The notes under the pieces are model-generated. The model saw only the letters and a list, made by a program, of their open reading frames with translations. It was not told the DNA's origin and did not search any database. 52,324 nucleotides of DNA from Acidobacteriota bacterium (GTDB lineage: Bacteria; Acidobacteriota; Terriglobia; Acidiferrales; UBA7541), in the NCBI GenBank assembly GCA_003165465.1, contig PLUM01000052.1:1-52324 (forward strand), written 5' to 3'. Shown piece by piece: positions 32,770-41,640 of the stretch. The stretch's first letter is position 1, and every line of letters starts with the position of its first letter. The position numbers were made by a program, and so were the translations under genes.

Positions 32770-33394
32770 CCGAATCTACCAGTACTGCCCGCACAAGCCA
32801 AGCTGAGATGCACAGTGGGGCGGGCTTGATTTAGCCTGCGCAGGTTCATCCAGGCAAGGCCCAAACCGCCGCAACCTGGAAAGCCCGCGCCGCCAACCCG
32901 GAACCTATTTCGACCCTGCGCCCTTCCCGGGTAATCTCTCCCTCAGGCTAACTTGTGAAGAATCCCGGCCAACCCTTGCCGGCCAGCCCTTTACTCCAAA
33001 TTCGCTGTGGATTCCATTCAAGTGTAGAAACGTGTCTATTGTGAATCCACACAAATCGGATGGCGATCTCCTGCTAGGGATGGTCTTTGGTCACACCATT
33101 TGCTAAGGTGCAAATTATGGCAATTGTTAGGTCTTGCATTGGGCCGTCAAGCCGCCCTGCCTCAGTTTTGTTCCGATTTAAACCCCGCGGAGTTCCCGTT
33201 CCTGCTTCGCATAGTTGTATAAGGAATTATGATCCATAGATGCATAATGTGCTTGCATTACTTCCCGATTTGGCAATAGAATGCGCGGCAAATGAAGAGG
33301 CAACGTCATTGTAAGTGACTTGTTGGGACTGATTTAGGGTTTTCTCCTGATTTGGTACGGTTATTGCTCCTATTTTGAGAAGAGGACCTAATTC
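32770..33394. other. 625-bp divergent regulatory region
   Basis: This gap separates two divergent sigma-54 regulator genes. Its left third (32800-32900) holds GC-rich imperfect palindromes around GCGGGCTT and CAGGTT, and the middle and right parts are AT-rich. The -24/-12 promoter at 33352-33368 serves the plus-strand regulator. Upstream activator sites for an NtrC-type protein would be expected at 33200-33300, but I cannot define one by eye. No coding frame in it is convincing. Confidence 0.6.
33352..33368 (+). promoter_or_regulatory. Sigma-54 -24/-12 promoter, near consensus
   Basis: TTGGTACG-GTTA-TTGCT matches YTGGCACG-N4-TTGCW with one difference. GG at 33354-33355 and GC at 33366-33367 are ten bases apart. 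Transcription should start near 33379, 16 bases before the ATG at 33395, with AGAGGA as ribosome binding site. The promoted gene is itself a sigma-54 activator, so autoregulation or control by the neighbouring regulator is likely. Confidence 0.8.
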
Positions 33395-34792
33395 ATGGAA
33401 CCGGAAGCCAAAATCAAAGCGATTGCTCCGCGAAGTGGGGTATTCAGCCTTTTGGTTGTCGATGACGAGGCCGCCACACGGAATTTGTGCCGGGATGTTG
33501 CGGTCGAGGCTGGTCTGCAAGTCCGCGTCGCGGCGACCACCGAGGAGGCGATTGCCATCCTGGACCAGTATCCGGTCGATATCGTTGTCACGGACTTGAA
33601 GGTTCCGCAAATTGGGGGGTTGGAGCTATTGAAGCGCATCCGGGCGAACACCCCCGAAATTGCCGTTATTGTCCTGACTCAATTCGGGACCATCGAGACG
33701 GCCATCGAGGCCACCCGGCTCGGCGCCACGGATTTTGTGACGAAACCGTTCCATGTGCAGGAGTTACGCGCCAAGCTCGACCGGCTGGCGCATTCCATCG
33801 AAATTGACCAGGAAAATCGCGTGCTGCGCGAGGAGTTGCGCAGCCGGCCCGGCTTTGGCGGCCTGGTGGGCGTCAATTCACGGATGCAGCACGTCTACAA
33901 GCTGATCCAGAAGGTGGCACAGCATACTTATCCGGTATTGATTCTGGGGGAGAGCGGCACGGGCAAGGAATTGGTGGCGCGCTCGATTCACTTCTCGGGA
34001 CCACGCAAAAATAAGCCCTTTGCTCCGGTGGACTGTTCCTCGCTGGTCCCAACGCTCATCGAATCGGAGCTGTTCGGTTACGTCAAGGGAGCCTTTACGG
34101 GCGCGCAGCATTCCAAACAGGGACTGTTCGAGGCCGCCGGGGAGGGAACGCTGTTTCTGGACGAGATCGGCGACCTGCCCGTCGACTTGCAAGCGAAACT
34201 GCTGCGCGCCCTGCAGGAGCGCGAAATCAAGCCGGTCGGGTCCAACGAGCGGATCGGCATACGCGCGCGCGTGATCGCCGCCACCAACCGCGACCTGGAA
34301 GCCGCCATTCGCACGGGAGGATTCCGCCAGGACTTGTATTTCCGCTTAAATGTGGTGCAGATCAAGTTGCCGCCGCTACGGGACCGCAAGGGAGACATCC
34401 CGCTGCTGGTCAACACGTTCATCGAGAAATTTTCCGATCCCGAGCGTCCGATTAACAGCATTTCGGAGGATGCCATGCGCCGGATCATGGCCTACGATTG
34501 GCCGGGCAACATCCGCGAACTCGAGAACGCCATCGAGCGCGCCATGGCCCTCGGTTCGGGTCCGATTCTGCAGGTGGGCGACCTGCCGTCGAATCTGCAG
34601 TACAACTCGTCCGAAAAACTCGCGAACGTGGACGAACTCGTTCCTCTGGATATCCTCGAAAGGCGCGCCATCTTCCGCGCGCTTCAGGAAACCTCGGGCG
34701 ATAAGCTGGCCGCCGCGCGCCTCCTGGGCATCGGCAAGACCACGCTCTACCGCAAGCTCAAGCAGTACGAATCGGGCCGCCCGCACGTCTGA
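33395..34792 (+). CDS. NtrC-family sigma-54 response regulator
   Basis: The 465-residue activator has receiver residues VDDE (22-25), D67 (VTDLKVP) and KP (117-118). The AAA+ domain has GESGTGKE (185-192), GAFTGA (232-237) and LFLDEIGD. The Fis-type helix-turn-helix DKLAAARLLGIGKTTLYRKL ends it. It has its own sigma-54 promoter and no kinase in the same transcript. The hybrid kinase at 36265 on the same strand, or the divergent kinase at 29383, may phosphorylate it. The receiver begins QIGG after the phosphorylation site and is otherwise ordinary. Confidence 0.92.
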   Translation: MEPEAKIKAIAPRSGVFSLLVVDDEAATRNLCRDVAVEAGLQVRVAATTEEAIAILDQYPVDIVVTDLKVPQIGGLELLKRIRANTPEIAVIVLTQFGTIETAIEATRLGATDFVTKPFHVQELRAKLDRLAHSIEIDQENRVLREELRSRPGFGGLVGVNSRMQHVYKLIQKVAQHTYPVLILGESGTGKELVARSIHFSGPRKNKPFAPVDCSSLVPTLIESELFGYVKGAFTGAQHSKQGLFEAAGEGTLFLDEIGDLPVDLQAKLLRALQEREIKPVGSNERIGIRARVIAATNRDLEAAIRTGGFRQDLYFRLNVVQIKLPPLRDRKGDIPLLVNTFIEKFSDPERPINSISEDAMRRIMAYDWPGNIRELENAIERAMALGSGPILQVGDLPSNLQYNSSEKLANVDELVPLDILERRAIFRALQETSGDKLAAARLLGIGKTTLYRKLKQYESGRPHV

Positions 34793-34850
34793 GTTTTCTT
34801 GAGGAGTGCCGGCCGCAAATGGCTGGCATGTCCCGTCAGCCGCGTGGGAC

Positions 34851-34895
34851 ACAAAATCAAAAGCGCCACCCTTCGCGCCGCGCGAAGGGTGGCGC
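34851..34895 (-). terminator. Intrinsic terminator, minus strand
   Basis: A perfect 15-bp stem GCGCCACCCTTCGCG/CGCGAAGGGTGGCGC (34863-34895) with a 3-base loop is followed on the minus strand by TTTTGATTTT. It ends the DUF4440-like gene and may also stop transcripts of the regulator from the other side, where the T-run is farther away. Confidence 0.75.
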
Positions 34896-34972
34896 GCCCA
34901 ACACCCTAAGACATCTTTTTCTCGGGGGATGTTGCACTTGGCGCCGCTCACGCTTTGCGCAACGAATCGAAA

Positions 34973-35848
34973 CTATAAAATATTTGTTTGGGCGCTTAAC
35001 GCAATTTTCCACCCGTCTCCTCGATTCAGGAACAATCGCAGATTCCAACTAGTGGGTTTCGCGGAACCATTTCGTCCTTGAAATGCCTGCATGATGACCA
35101 CATTGCCGAAATCGAACATGCGCATGGACAGGACCGAGGAGCCCCCCGAACCGCCGTTCTCTCCGTAGAGTTTTCGTTCCTCGGCCAGTTCCTCGACGTG
35201 CTGCAATTTGGGAATGTCGGCTCGCGGTGTGAGGGTTTCGTGATAGATGTCGGCATGGGCGGCCCAGTCTTCCGGGTTCGGATGCCATTCATCGTTTTTC
35301 AAGCGAAACCATGCCCCCAAGGCCCCCTCTTGCGCTTCATTCTCGGGTTTGTACGGGAGTGTCTTGCAGGGATTGTCGCAGGCCTTGTCGGATTCGGTCG
35401 GGGGATTCGGCGGGGCCATGTTTTCCGGCCTCTCGGCGGGAATGGGGATGTTCAGGTAGACAAACGCCTGCCATCCCGCTGGATTTTTTACCCAGAGATG
35501 CACGAAGCGCTGGTTGTGGTGAATGCCCAATACGCGCTCGACTTGACCGAGAAACTCCACGGTTCGCGCGTCCAACCCGCCTTCGTTGTCGGCGGCGAAC
35601 TGGGCCAGGTCGTCGAGCACCTGCGCTTTGGAGTGGATTTTGCCGTTTGCCTCGACCCATTGAAAGCGTTCATCCAGAAGAGCGGCAACGGCCTTCTTGT
35701 CGCCATTGGCCAGGGCTGCGGCCAAACCGCGATCCGCCTGACGAAACCCCGGCGCGTCGTCGGCGGCAAGCGAAACGCGGGATGGGATAAGCAACGCTGC
35801 CGCGAAAAGAAGGCTCACAGCGGCTGCTCGCGCGAAGAAACGTCTCAT
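34973..35848 (-). CDS. Exported DUF4440/SnoaL-like protein
   Basis: The 291-residue protein has a signal peptide (FARAAAVSLLFAAALLIPSRVSLA) and an NTF2-like region: ADRGLAAALANGDKKAVAALLDERFQWVEANG (about 40-71), typical of DUF4440. The final strands SWNLRLFLNRGDGWKIALSAQTNI close the fold. A central insert (about 140-215) carries two cysteines in DKACDNPCKTLPY that could form a disulfide. Whether it is one enlarged domain or two NTF2-like halves is unclear. ATG 35848 with GGAG ten bases upstream is preferred to ATGs at 35863 and 35902. Role unknown; such folds bind small hydrophobic ligands. Confidence 0.7.
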   Translation of the reverse strand: MRRFFARAAAVSLLFAAALLIPSRVSLAADDAPGFRQADRGLAAALANGDKKAVAALLDERFQWVEANGKIHSKAQVLDDLAQFAADNEGGLDARTVEFLGQVERVLGIHHNQRFVHLWVKNPAGWQAFVYLNIPIPAERPENMAPPNPPTESDKACDNPCKTLPYKPENEAQEGALGAWFRLKNDEWHPNPEDWAAHADIYHETLTPRADIPKLQHVEELAEERKLYGENGGSGGSSVLSMRMFDFGNVVIMQAFQGRNGSAKPTSWNLRLFLNRGDGWKIALSAQTNIL

Positions 35849-36181
35849 TGTTTTCGTCTCCATGATCTTTGAATGAACCGCGGAATGAATCGTGTTGCCC
35901 ACATTTTATTTGGCGGGCAATCCTGGCTGGATGATATCACTGCCCGTGACACTCCATGCAGGACACTTTCCGTTGCCGCAGTGATGCCACACGTTCGAAG
36001 TAACCTTCTCTAGCCGCGGCACATTTCCTTTCCGGGAATTGTTCCTGCGCCGAGTTTCGAGATGGGAATTGGGGGCTTTGTCGTTCCTTCCGCTCCGTCC
36101 GTATGTCATTGATTAAAAGTCTCTTACATCCTTACGGGCATTGGCCACCGCAATGCAATAGAAAAGTGATCGGAGGTGGCC
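35849..36181. other. Divergent intergenic region
   Basis: This 333-bp gap lies between the DUF4440-like gene (minus) and the small membrane peptide (plus). It holds the sigma-54-like element at 36142-36157. On the minus strand a frame ends in a CMECH heme-type motif near 35950, but no start or upstream cytochrome features support a gene. Confidence 0.5.
36142..36157 (+). promoter_or_regulatory. Weak sigma-54-type -24/-12 element
   Basis: TTGGCCACCGCAATGCA keeps GG (36143-36144), ten bases, then GC (36155-36156), but the -24 block is TGGCCA and the -12 block ATGC. Transcription would start near 36168, directly before GGAGG (36172-36176) and GTG 36182. The position is ideal; the sequence match is moderate. 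Confidence 0.4.
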
Positions 36182-36298
36182 GTGATTCGTCGAACCTATT
36201 TTCTGCACTATCGCCTTTTCCGTGAGGGCATTACGGTTGTCGTGACGATTGGAATGGCACTGTTGTGCAGCTATCTGATTTTGTGGGCGCAGCTATAG
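36182..36298 (+). CDS. 38-residue single-span membrane peptide
   Basis: GTG at 36182 follows GGAGG with five bases between. The product has a basic N-terminus (MIRRTYFLHYRLFREG) and one hydrophobic helix (about 17-36, [20 protein letters not shown]). Its stop lies 33 bases inside the longest possible start of the following hybrid kinase, so translation is probably coupled. A small anchor or regulatory subunit for the otherwise soluble kinase is an attractive inference. It may also be a leader peptide. Confidence 0.55.
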   Translation: MIRRTYFLHYRLFREGITVVVTIGMALLCSYLILWAQL

Positions 36299-38427
36299 GA
36301 GGCGGGATAGCTGCGTCTGGCTGGATGCGCAAGTTGCGCGCTGCCTGTGCCGAAGGAGGAACCGCGCGCGAGCAGCGAATGGCAGCCCGCGAAACTCTGC
36401 GCAAGATGGTCGAGGAGAGCGGCGAGTGCCTCGTCGTGATCGATGAGCGGCGGAAAATTCGTGTCGCCAGCCGCGCCGCAGCGGCTCTCCTGTTAAAACC
36501 CTCAGCCCAATGGGCCGAACTGCAACTGGAGGAACTATTTTCTCCGGTGGCGCGCGGCGCGGTCGCCAAATGGCTGGAGCGTCTCCATTCGCCGGCCTTT
36601 TCGCCCGAGCCGAAGGCCGATCAGAAGGCCGAGCCGAAAAAATTAGACCAGGAAAAAGAGGCCTTCCCGCCTCCGCTCGATGCGGAACTGGATCGCGGCG
36701 GCATCGTTTGCATGGAGCTTCGTTGCGAGTTGCAGGGGATGGAGACCGACGGGCCGGCGTGGCTCATTTGCTTCAAGGATCAAGAGGCGCGGCAGGAGTT
36801 GCGCGCGGCGGAAGAGCGTCTGGAGGCCGAGATGGCCGGTCTTCTCGATTCGATTGATTCCGGCGTGCTGCTGCTGGATGCCGAGGGGCGCATACGCATG
36901 GCGAGCAACCGGCTGGCGGCCATCTTCGGAATCGAATCGCGCCGCCTGCTGGAATTCGGCACCATTGGCGCGCTGATGGACAGCATGTCTCGCCAGTTTC
37001 TACGCCCGGTGGATACCTCGGCGCGGTGGCGCGAGCATGTGCGGCGTGGCGACGAAGCGAGCTGGGATGAATTCGAGCTTGTCGGACCAGCGCGAAAAAT
37101 CGTGGAACGGTTTGCAAGGCCGCTTTACAAGCTGGACGGAACGCGCCTGGGCTGGCTGGAGGTGTATCGCGACATTACCGGGCAGCGAGTGATCCAGTCC
37201 AAGCTCATGCAAATGGAAAAAATGGCCACGCTCGGGCAACTCGTTTCGGGGGTTGCCCACGAACTGAACAACCCGCTGACAAGCATACAAGGCTACGCGC
37301 AGCTTCTGCCGATCCGCCGGTCCGCTTCGGACCGCGCCAGGGACGCGCTGCACATCCTGCAGGAATCCGAGCGCGCCGGGCGCATCGTGAAGAATCTGTT
37401 GCTTTATTCGAGAGAAAACAAGTCGGAGCGGCGGCCCGTCCTTCTGAACGAGGTCATCGAGCGAACGCTCTCGCTGCGCAACTACGAACTGAAGCTAGAA
37501 AACATGGACGTGGAGCTGGACCTGGACCCTGGGCTGCCGCAAACGCTGGCGGACGCGTCGCAGCTTCAGCAGGTGGTGCTGAACCTGATTATGAACGCGG
37601 AGCAAGCCATCGTCGCCGGGCGAGGGGACGAGCCGCGCAAGGGGCGAATCCTGATTCGCACGCGGCGCGTCGCGGGAGACCGCCTGGCGATGGAAGTGTC
37701 CGACGACGGGCCGGGAATACCGCCGGAGATCGTGCCGCGCATCTTCGATCCGTTTTTTACGACGAAGCCGCCGGGCGTCGGCACGGGGCTGGGGCTTTCA
37801 ATTGTTTACGGGATCGTGCAGGAGCATGGTGGGGAGGTCAGCGTGGATAGTCTGAAAGGAAACGGCGCGACGTTGACCGTCCAATTGCCCGCAATGTCCG
37901 TTTCCGGCCTTGATTTCGCGCGCGAAGAATCGAAGCCGGCCATCGAGCGGCGGCCCGCCGCTGTCGTGCCCCTTCCCTCCGTGGAGCGGGTCGCGGAGAG
38001 GAAGCACATTCTGATCGTGGAAGACGAGCCGACCGTGGCGGCGCTGATCGCGGACGTGATGGCGGGAGAGGGATACCGCGTCGACATGCTGCTGGATAGC
38101 CGGGAAGCGCTTGGGAGAGTCGAAGAGAAAAGCTACTCGCTGGTGATTTGCGATTTGAAGATGCCGTACGTGGATGGGACCGAGATTTATCGCGAGCTTG
38201 TGCGCCGCGAGAATCCGGCACAACACCGGATGCTGTTTGTTACAGGCGACACGATGGGTCCACGCACGCTTGAATTTTTGAAATCGAGCGGCTTGCACTA
38301 CCTGGCGAAGCCGTTTTTGGTGGAGGAATTGAAACATGCCGTGCGTCAGGCGTTGGCCGACGTTCCGCCGCGCGCGAAGATTGCTCCGGGACCGGAGTGG
38401 TCGCGCGCCGCTGCAAGGAAGCACTGA
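36265..38427 (+). CDS. Hybrid histidine kinase: PAS, kinase and receiver
   Basis: From GTG 36265 the protein has 720 residues; ATG 36325 would give 700 and is equally likely since neither has a good ribosome binding site. A PAS-like region (about 45-170) contains a charged linker rich in K, E and P (112-140). A second PAS (about 190-305) precedes [20 protein letters not shown] with H332. The ATPase domain follows with [16 protein letters not shown] and [11 protein letters not shown]-terminal receiver has VEDE (585-588) and D630 (ICDLKMP). It lacks transmembrane helices. The downstream H-box protein and upstream membrane peptide form one transcript with it. A hybrid kinase normally passes phosphate on through a histidine transfer domain. 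Confidence 0.88.
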   Translation: MQLSDFVGAAIGGGIAASGWMRKLRAACAEGGTAREQRMAARETLRKMVEESGECLVVIDERRKIRVASRAAAALLLKPSAQWAELQLEELFSPVARGAVAKWLERLHSPAFSPEPKADQKAEPKKLDQEKEAFPPPLDAELDRGGIVCMELRCELQGMETDGPAWLICFKDQEARQELRAAEERLEAEMAGLLDSIDSGVLLLDAEGRIRMASNRLAAIFGIESRRLLEFGTIGALMDSMSRQFLRPVDTSARWREHVRRGDEASWDEFELVGPARKIVERFARPLYKLDGTRLGWLEVYRDITGQRVIQSKLMQMEKMATLGQLVSGVAHELNNPLTSIQGYAQLLPIRRSASDRARDALHILQESERAGRIVKNLLLYSRENKSERRPVLLNEVIERTLSLRNYELKLENMDVELDLDPGLPQTLADASQLQQVVLNLIMNAEQAIVAGRGDEPRKGRILIRTRRVAGDRLAMEVSDDGPGIPPEIVPRIFDPFFTTKPPGVGTGLGLSIVYGIVQEHGGEVSVDSLKGNGATLTVQLPAMSVSGLDFAREESKPAIERRPAAVVPLPSVERVAERKHILIVEDEPTVAALIADVMAGEGYRVDMLLDSREALGRVEEKSYSLVICDLKMPYVDGTEIYRELVRRENPAQHRMLFVTGDTMGPRTLEFLKSSGLHYLAKPFLVEELKHAVRQALADVPPRAKIAPGPEWSRAAARKH

Positions 38428-38447
38428 AAAATAAAAATGAGGGAATT

Positions 38448-39104
38448 ATGGATGTGACGACCCGAACGATTTTGATTGTCTGTGGCGATGTCTTGATTGC
38501 GGAGCGATGCGCCGAGGAACTGGCCGCTTTTGGAGACCGCTACCGGACTCGGATTGTGAGCAGGGTGGAGCAGGCCGGGAAAAAAAATGGACGGAGCGCC
38601 CCCTCGGCCGTGTTCCTGGACGAATCCGCGATCGACCATTCTCGCGAGGGCGAGACGCTGGAATCGGTATCGGCCTTGCTTGCCGGGAGCGCGCCGGTGG
38701 TCGTGGTGGCCGCGCCCGAGAAGCAGGAGAGCATGGCGTTTTTGATTACCTCGGGCGCGGTGGATTTCGTCGCGCGCACGAAAGATTTTCTGCCGCTGGT
38801 TGCGGGCATGTTGGACCGCCGCGTGCGGATGGCCGAACGGGTCACGGGAACGATCCAGTTTCCGAGCGAGAAATTGTCAGGCGATTTCGGCGAAATTCTG
38901 CGCCACGAAGTGAACAATCCGCTGACCGGAATTCTCGGGAACACCGAACTTCTGCTCGCGCGGCGCGACCGCCTGCCGCCGGGCACCATCGAGCGCTTGG
39001 AAACCATCGCGGAACTCGCCGTGCGCCTGCGGGAAACCGTCCGCCGCCTGTCGAACACATGGGACGAGCATCAGGAGCGCCACGAGCAGGCGCGGCCCGC
39101 TTGA
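38448..39104 (+). CDS. Phosphoacceptor-only kinase-like protein with pseudo-receiver
   Basis: The 218-residue protein (ATG 38448, GAGGG just upstream) has an N-terminal alpha/beta domain (5-130) that resembles a receiver: TILIVCGDVLIAERCAEEL, then VFLDES, then VVVVAAP. The acidic pair is missing and the phosphorylation site is uncertain. The second part is a dimerisation/histidine phosphotransfer helix pair with ILRHEVNNPLTGILGNTELLL (H153), after which the protein ends. No ATP-binding domain is present, so it cannot autophosphorylate. Following a hybrid kinase by 20 bases, it could be a phosphotransfer intermediate or a dominant dimerisation partner. Confidence 0.75.
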   Translation: MDVTTRTILIVCGDVLIAERCAEELAAFGDRYRTRIVSRVEQAGKKNGRSAPSAVFLDESAIDHSREGETLESVSALLAGSAPVVVVAAPEKQESMAFLITSGAVDFVARTKDFLPLVAGMLDRRVRMAERVTGTIQFPSEKLSGDFGEILRHEVNNPLTGILGNTELLLARRDRLPPGTIERLETIAELAVRLRETVRRLSNTWDEHQERHEQARPA

Positions 39105-39107
39105 AAA

Positions 39108-39198
39108 AAGGAGGCAAGGAGGCAGTGAGGCAAGGAAGCAGGAATAGAACGCTCACTCCCTTTTCCTGCCTCCTTGCGTCTTTGCCTCGCTGCCTCGG
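39108..39198. terminator. Long imperfect hairpin between convergent genes
   Basis: Two arms of about 33 bases, built of GAGGCA/GCAAGGA repeats, pair across an AT-rich loop. It sits exactly between the ends of the convergent H-box and ABC permease genes. Bidirectional termination is likely, although no long T-run follows. Confidence 0.5.
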
Positions 39199-39202
39199 CC
39201 TT

Positions 39203-40414
39203 TCACGTCCTGAATAGCACGTCTTCCCGCTGGAAAAGTTTTACCGCGATGGCGATTGCCACTCCCGCATAGGCGCTGGACGACAGGAAGATCAGTGCGA
39301 TCAAATTCCAATGATAGGTCCCGGTGACGATTTCCTTGCCGACGAGGCTGGTGTTCAGCACGGGCACGAGCGCCAGCGCCGGAGTCAGTTCCACGCCGGG
39401 CAGGAGCGCGGCCACCGCCGGCAGGACCACCGCGATCATCAGCGGAGAGATGTAGCTCTGCGCTTCCTTGAAGCTTTTCGCGAAAATAGAAATCGCCAGC
39501 AGTGCCGCGGAAAAGAATACGGCCAGCGGCAGCACGACAAGGAATATGGCGGCGATGGCTTTTCCCGTGATGGTGATTTGCAGGGCCGGACTCGCCGCTC
39601 CGCCCGTGAATGCGAGCAGCATCTTTTTTCCGACGTCAAAGGAAACCGCCATGGACGCGATGGACAGGAGCGCCGTCACGATGGACGCGGTGAGGACCAT
39701 CAGGAATTTTCCGAGAACGAGATGCGTGCGCGAAACCGGGCTGCAGAGAAGCGTTTCGATCGTGCCGCGCTCTTTTTCGCCCGCAGTCAGGTCCATGGCC
39801 GGATACATGGCTCCGGTGAGGCACAAGAGAATCACGAAGTAGGGAATCATCCCGCCGAGGATTGCGCCGCCGACTTTTTCGGGTGGAGCGACATTTTTCT
39901 GGCGAATGTCGAACGGGCGCACCAGGCTTTCGGGGAGCTTGCGCGCGTCGAGATGCTCGCGGATGGTGCGTTCGCGCAGGTCGCGGAAGAATCGTTGCAG
40001 GTGGTCGGCGCCGAATCCGGATTTCAGTTCACCTTCGTACTTGTAGATGGTTACGGCCGTCTCTTCGCCCGCGGCGAGCTTGGCCTCGAAGCCATCGGGG
40101 ATTTCGACGGCCGCGCGAATCTGTTTGTCGGAAATTTCCTCGGCAAAGTCCGGTCTCGCGGGCACGATCCGCAGATCCTTGAGCCGGTTCAGGTCCGCCA
40201 CCACGTGCGGGGAATCGGCGCCGCCGAGGATCATGACGGTGGGCGTTTCGTTCATGGCGCGGCCCACGAGGCTCAAGGAGAGGACTCCCATGCCAATCGT
40301 GAGCAGGGGCATGACGAGCAGGGGAACGGCAATCATCGAGATCACCGTCCGGCTGTCGCGCAGCGAATCGACGAGTTCCTTGCGATAGACGATGCCAATG
40401 TTGCGCAGGCTCAT
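39203..40414 (-). CDS. natB: ABC-2 type permease, NatB-like
   Basis: The 403-residue membrane protein has an N-terminal helix (about 22-45, ISMIAVPLLVMPLLTIGMGVL), an extracytoplasmic domain (about 55-200) and a C-terminal bundle of five or six helices. It includes the typical DLTAGEKERGTIETLLCSPVSR segment (about 218-239) after the second helix, shared by NatB and other ABC-2 exporters. ATG 40414 overlaps the ATPase stop by four bases (ATGA). Together the two form an exporter, by analogy for sodium, though drug or lipid export cannot be excluded. The gene symbol is by similarity of layout only. Confidence 0.8.
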   Translation of the reverse strand: MSLRNIGIVYRKELVDSLRDSRTVISMIAVPLLVMPLLTIGMGVLSLSLVGRAMNETPTVMILGGADSPHVVADLNRLKDLRIVPARPDFAEEISDKQIRAAVEIPDGFEAKLAAGEETAVTIYKYEGELKSGFGADHLQRFFRDLRERTIREHLDARKLPESLVRPFDIRQKNVAPPEKVGGAILGGMIPYFVILLCLTGAMYPAMDLTAGEKERGTIETLLCSPVSRTHLVLGKFLMVLTASIVTALLSIASMAVSFDVGKKMLLAFTGGAASPALQITITGKAIAAIFLVVLPLAVFFSAALLAISIFAKSFKEAQSYISPLMIAVVLPAVAALLPGVELTPALALVPVLNTSLVGKEIVTGTYHWNLIALIFLSSSAYAGVAIAIAVKLFQREDVLFRT

Positions 40415-41142
40415 GGCTCGACAACCTTCACGAAGATGTCCTCGAGATTTTGCAGGGCGTATCGCGCGCGCAGATCGGGGAGAGTGCCTTCGGCCAGCAG
40501 TTTGCCGCCGTGGATGATTCCGATGTGGTCGCAGAGTTTTTCCACTTCGCTCATGACGTGCGTGGAAAAGATCACCGTCTTGCCGCGTTCGCGGCATTCG
40601 CGAATGAAGCCGACGATGGTGCGTGCGGCCATGACGTCGAGGCCCACCGTGGGCTCGTCAAAAATCATGACCGGGGGATCGTGCACCAGCGTTCGCGCGA
40701 TGGAGACTTTCTGCTTCATTCCGGTGGAAAGCTTGTCGCAGCGCCGGTCGCGGAAATCGTTCATTTCGAGCCGCGCGAAAATCTCGTCGATGCGGCCCCG
40801 CAGCGTTGGTTCATCGAGCCCGTGCAGACGGCCGAAGTATTCGACCATCTCCTGCGCGGAAAGCCGTCCGTAGAGCGCGGTGGCCGTGGAAAGAAATCCG
40901 ACGCGCGCCCGAACTTCCTGCGGGTCTTTCGCCACGTTGTATCCAGCGACCATGGCGGTTCCCTCGGTGGGCGCAAGGATCGTGGCGAGAATGCGCAGCG
41001 TGGTGGTTTTCCCCGCGCCGTTTGCCCCTAGGAGCCCATAAATTTCTCCGGGCCGGCAGGAAAAACTCACGCCATCGACGGCGCATACCGTGCCGCGCTT
41101 CCTATCCCGGAAACGTTTCACCAGATGACGGGCTTCAATCAT
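40411..41142 (-). CDS. natA: ABC transporter ATPase, NatA-like
   Basis: The 243-residue ATPase has Walker A GANGAGKTT (about 39-47), signature LSTGMKQKVSIART (about 138-151), Walker B PPVMIFDEPTVGLD (about 155-168) and the switch histidine in IFSTHVMSE. VDGVSFSCRPGEIYGLLG precedes Walker A as in NatA/CcmA-type proteins. It is coupled to the permease. The MacB-type permease on the opposite strand at 44082 lacks an ATPase, but this one is more plausibly dedicated to the NatB-like partner. Confidence 0.9.
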   Translation of the reverse strand: MIEARHLVKRFRDRKRGTVCAVDGVSFSCRPGEIYGLLGANGAGKTTTLRILATILAPTEGTAMVAGYNVAKDPQEVRARVGFLSTATALYGRLSAQEMVEYFGRLHGLDEPTLRGRIDEIFARLEMNDFRDRRCDKLSTGMKQKVSIARTLVHDPPVMIFDEPTVGLDVMAARTIVGFIRECRERGKTVIFSTHVMSEVEKLCDHIGIIHGGKLLAEGTLPDLRARYALQNLEDIFVKVVEP

Positions 41143-41240
41143 TCCATCTCATTTCGCGAGGGTACGCCGCGGATTGTAGCCGATTGCCGGGCAAATTTGC
41201 ATGGAGAGAACTACGTTAGAGCGAACGCCAGTCAAAGGCT

Positions 41241-41423
41241 CTAGCCCTTATGGCAGTTGGGACACTGCTTGGCATCAAAATTCTCAGGCGCAACGCGGAA
41301 CATATTGTTACACTGAATGCAAACCCGGTGAAGCCCGGGTTGTCCCGGCGTCGGAGACGCGTGTTTCGGGGCTTGAGCTTGGGCTTGGGCCTGGGCTTGG
41401 GGTTGAGCGGGTTCGGTTGTCAT
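41241..41423 (-). CDS. Small zinc-ribbon protein with Gln-Ala tail
   Basis: From ATG 41423 the protein has 60 residues. An N-terminal low-complexity stretch of about seven QA or PQ units is encoded by a near-perfect hexanucleotide repeat (about 41367-41410). It is followed by a four-cysteine ribbon CIQC...CPNC at the C-terminus. No clear Shine-Dalgarno is seen. The ribbon resembles zinc-ribbon tails of the FmdB or zf-type. Function unknown. Repeat-length change could vary the linker. Confidence 0.55.
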   Translation of the reverse strand: MTTEPAQPQAQAQAQAQAPKHASPTPGQPGLHRVCIQCNNMFRVAPENFDAKQCPNCHKG

Positions 41424-41564
41424 AGCGGGGATTCTAGCATACCGTCGGGGCCTCGCAATACCCTTGCAATGCGTATCATGCGGCATCCTGGGGGAAGGGA
41501 CGCCGCATCCAAACGGCTTGCAGTCGGAATCATCCAAACGACGAAGCTAGGACGGCGCTCGCCG

Positions 41565-41594
41565 TTCGTGTGCCGCCAGGAACTTTGTTAGAAT
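41565..41594 (+). promoter_or_regulatory. Possible sigma-70 promoter of the efflux operon
   Basis: TTCGTG (41565-41570) and TAGAAT (41589-41594) are 18 bp apart, 47 bp before the adaptor gene's ATG. The match is moderate, and no operator palindrome is apparent. Confidence 0.35.
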
Positions 41595-41640
41595 ATCGTG
41601 TTTCCATCCCGCCAGATCAAGCTGGCAGAACGAGGACGGA

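Noticed and set aside
35945..36110. Minus-strand frame ending in CMECHGQ and a stop, like a c-type cytochrome tail
   Set aside because: No ATG, GTG or TTG start in that frame before a TAA upstream, only one CxxCH, and no signal peptide. Probably chance or an unrecognisable remnant.
41367..41410. Hexanucleotide tandem repeat considered as a regulatory repeat array
   Set aside because: It is explained as coding for the Gln-Ala stretch of the small zinc-ribbon protein on the minus strand.
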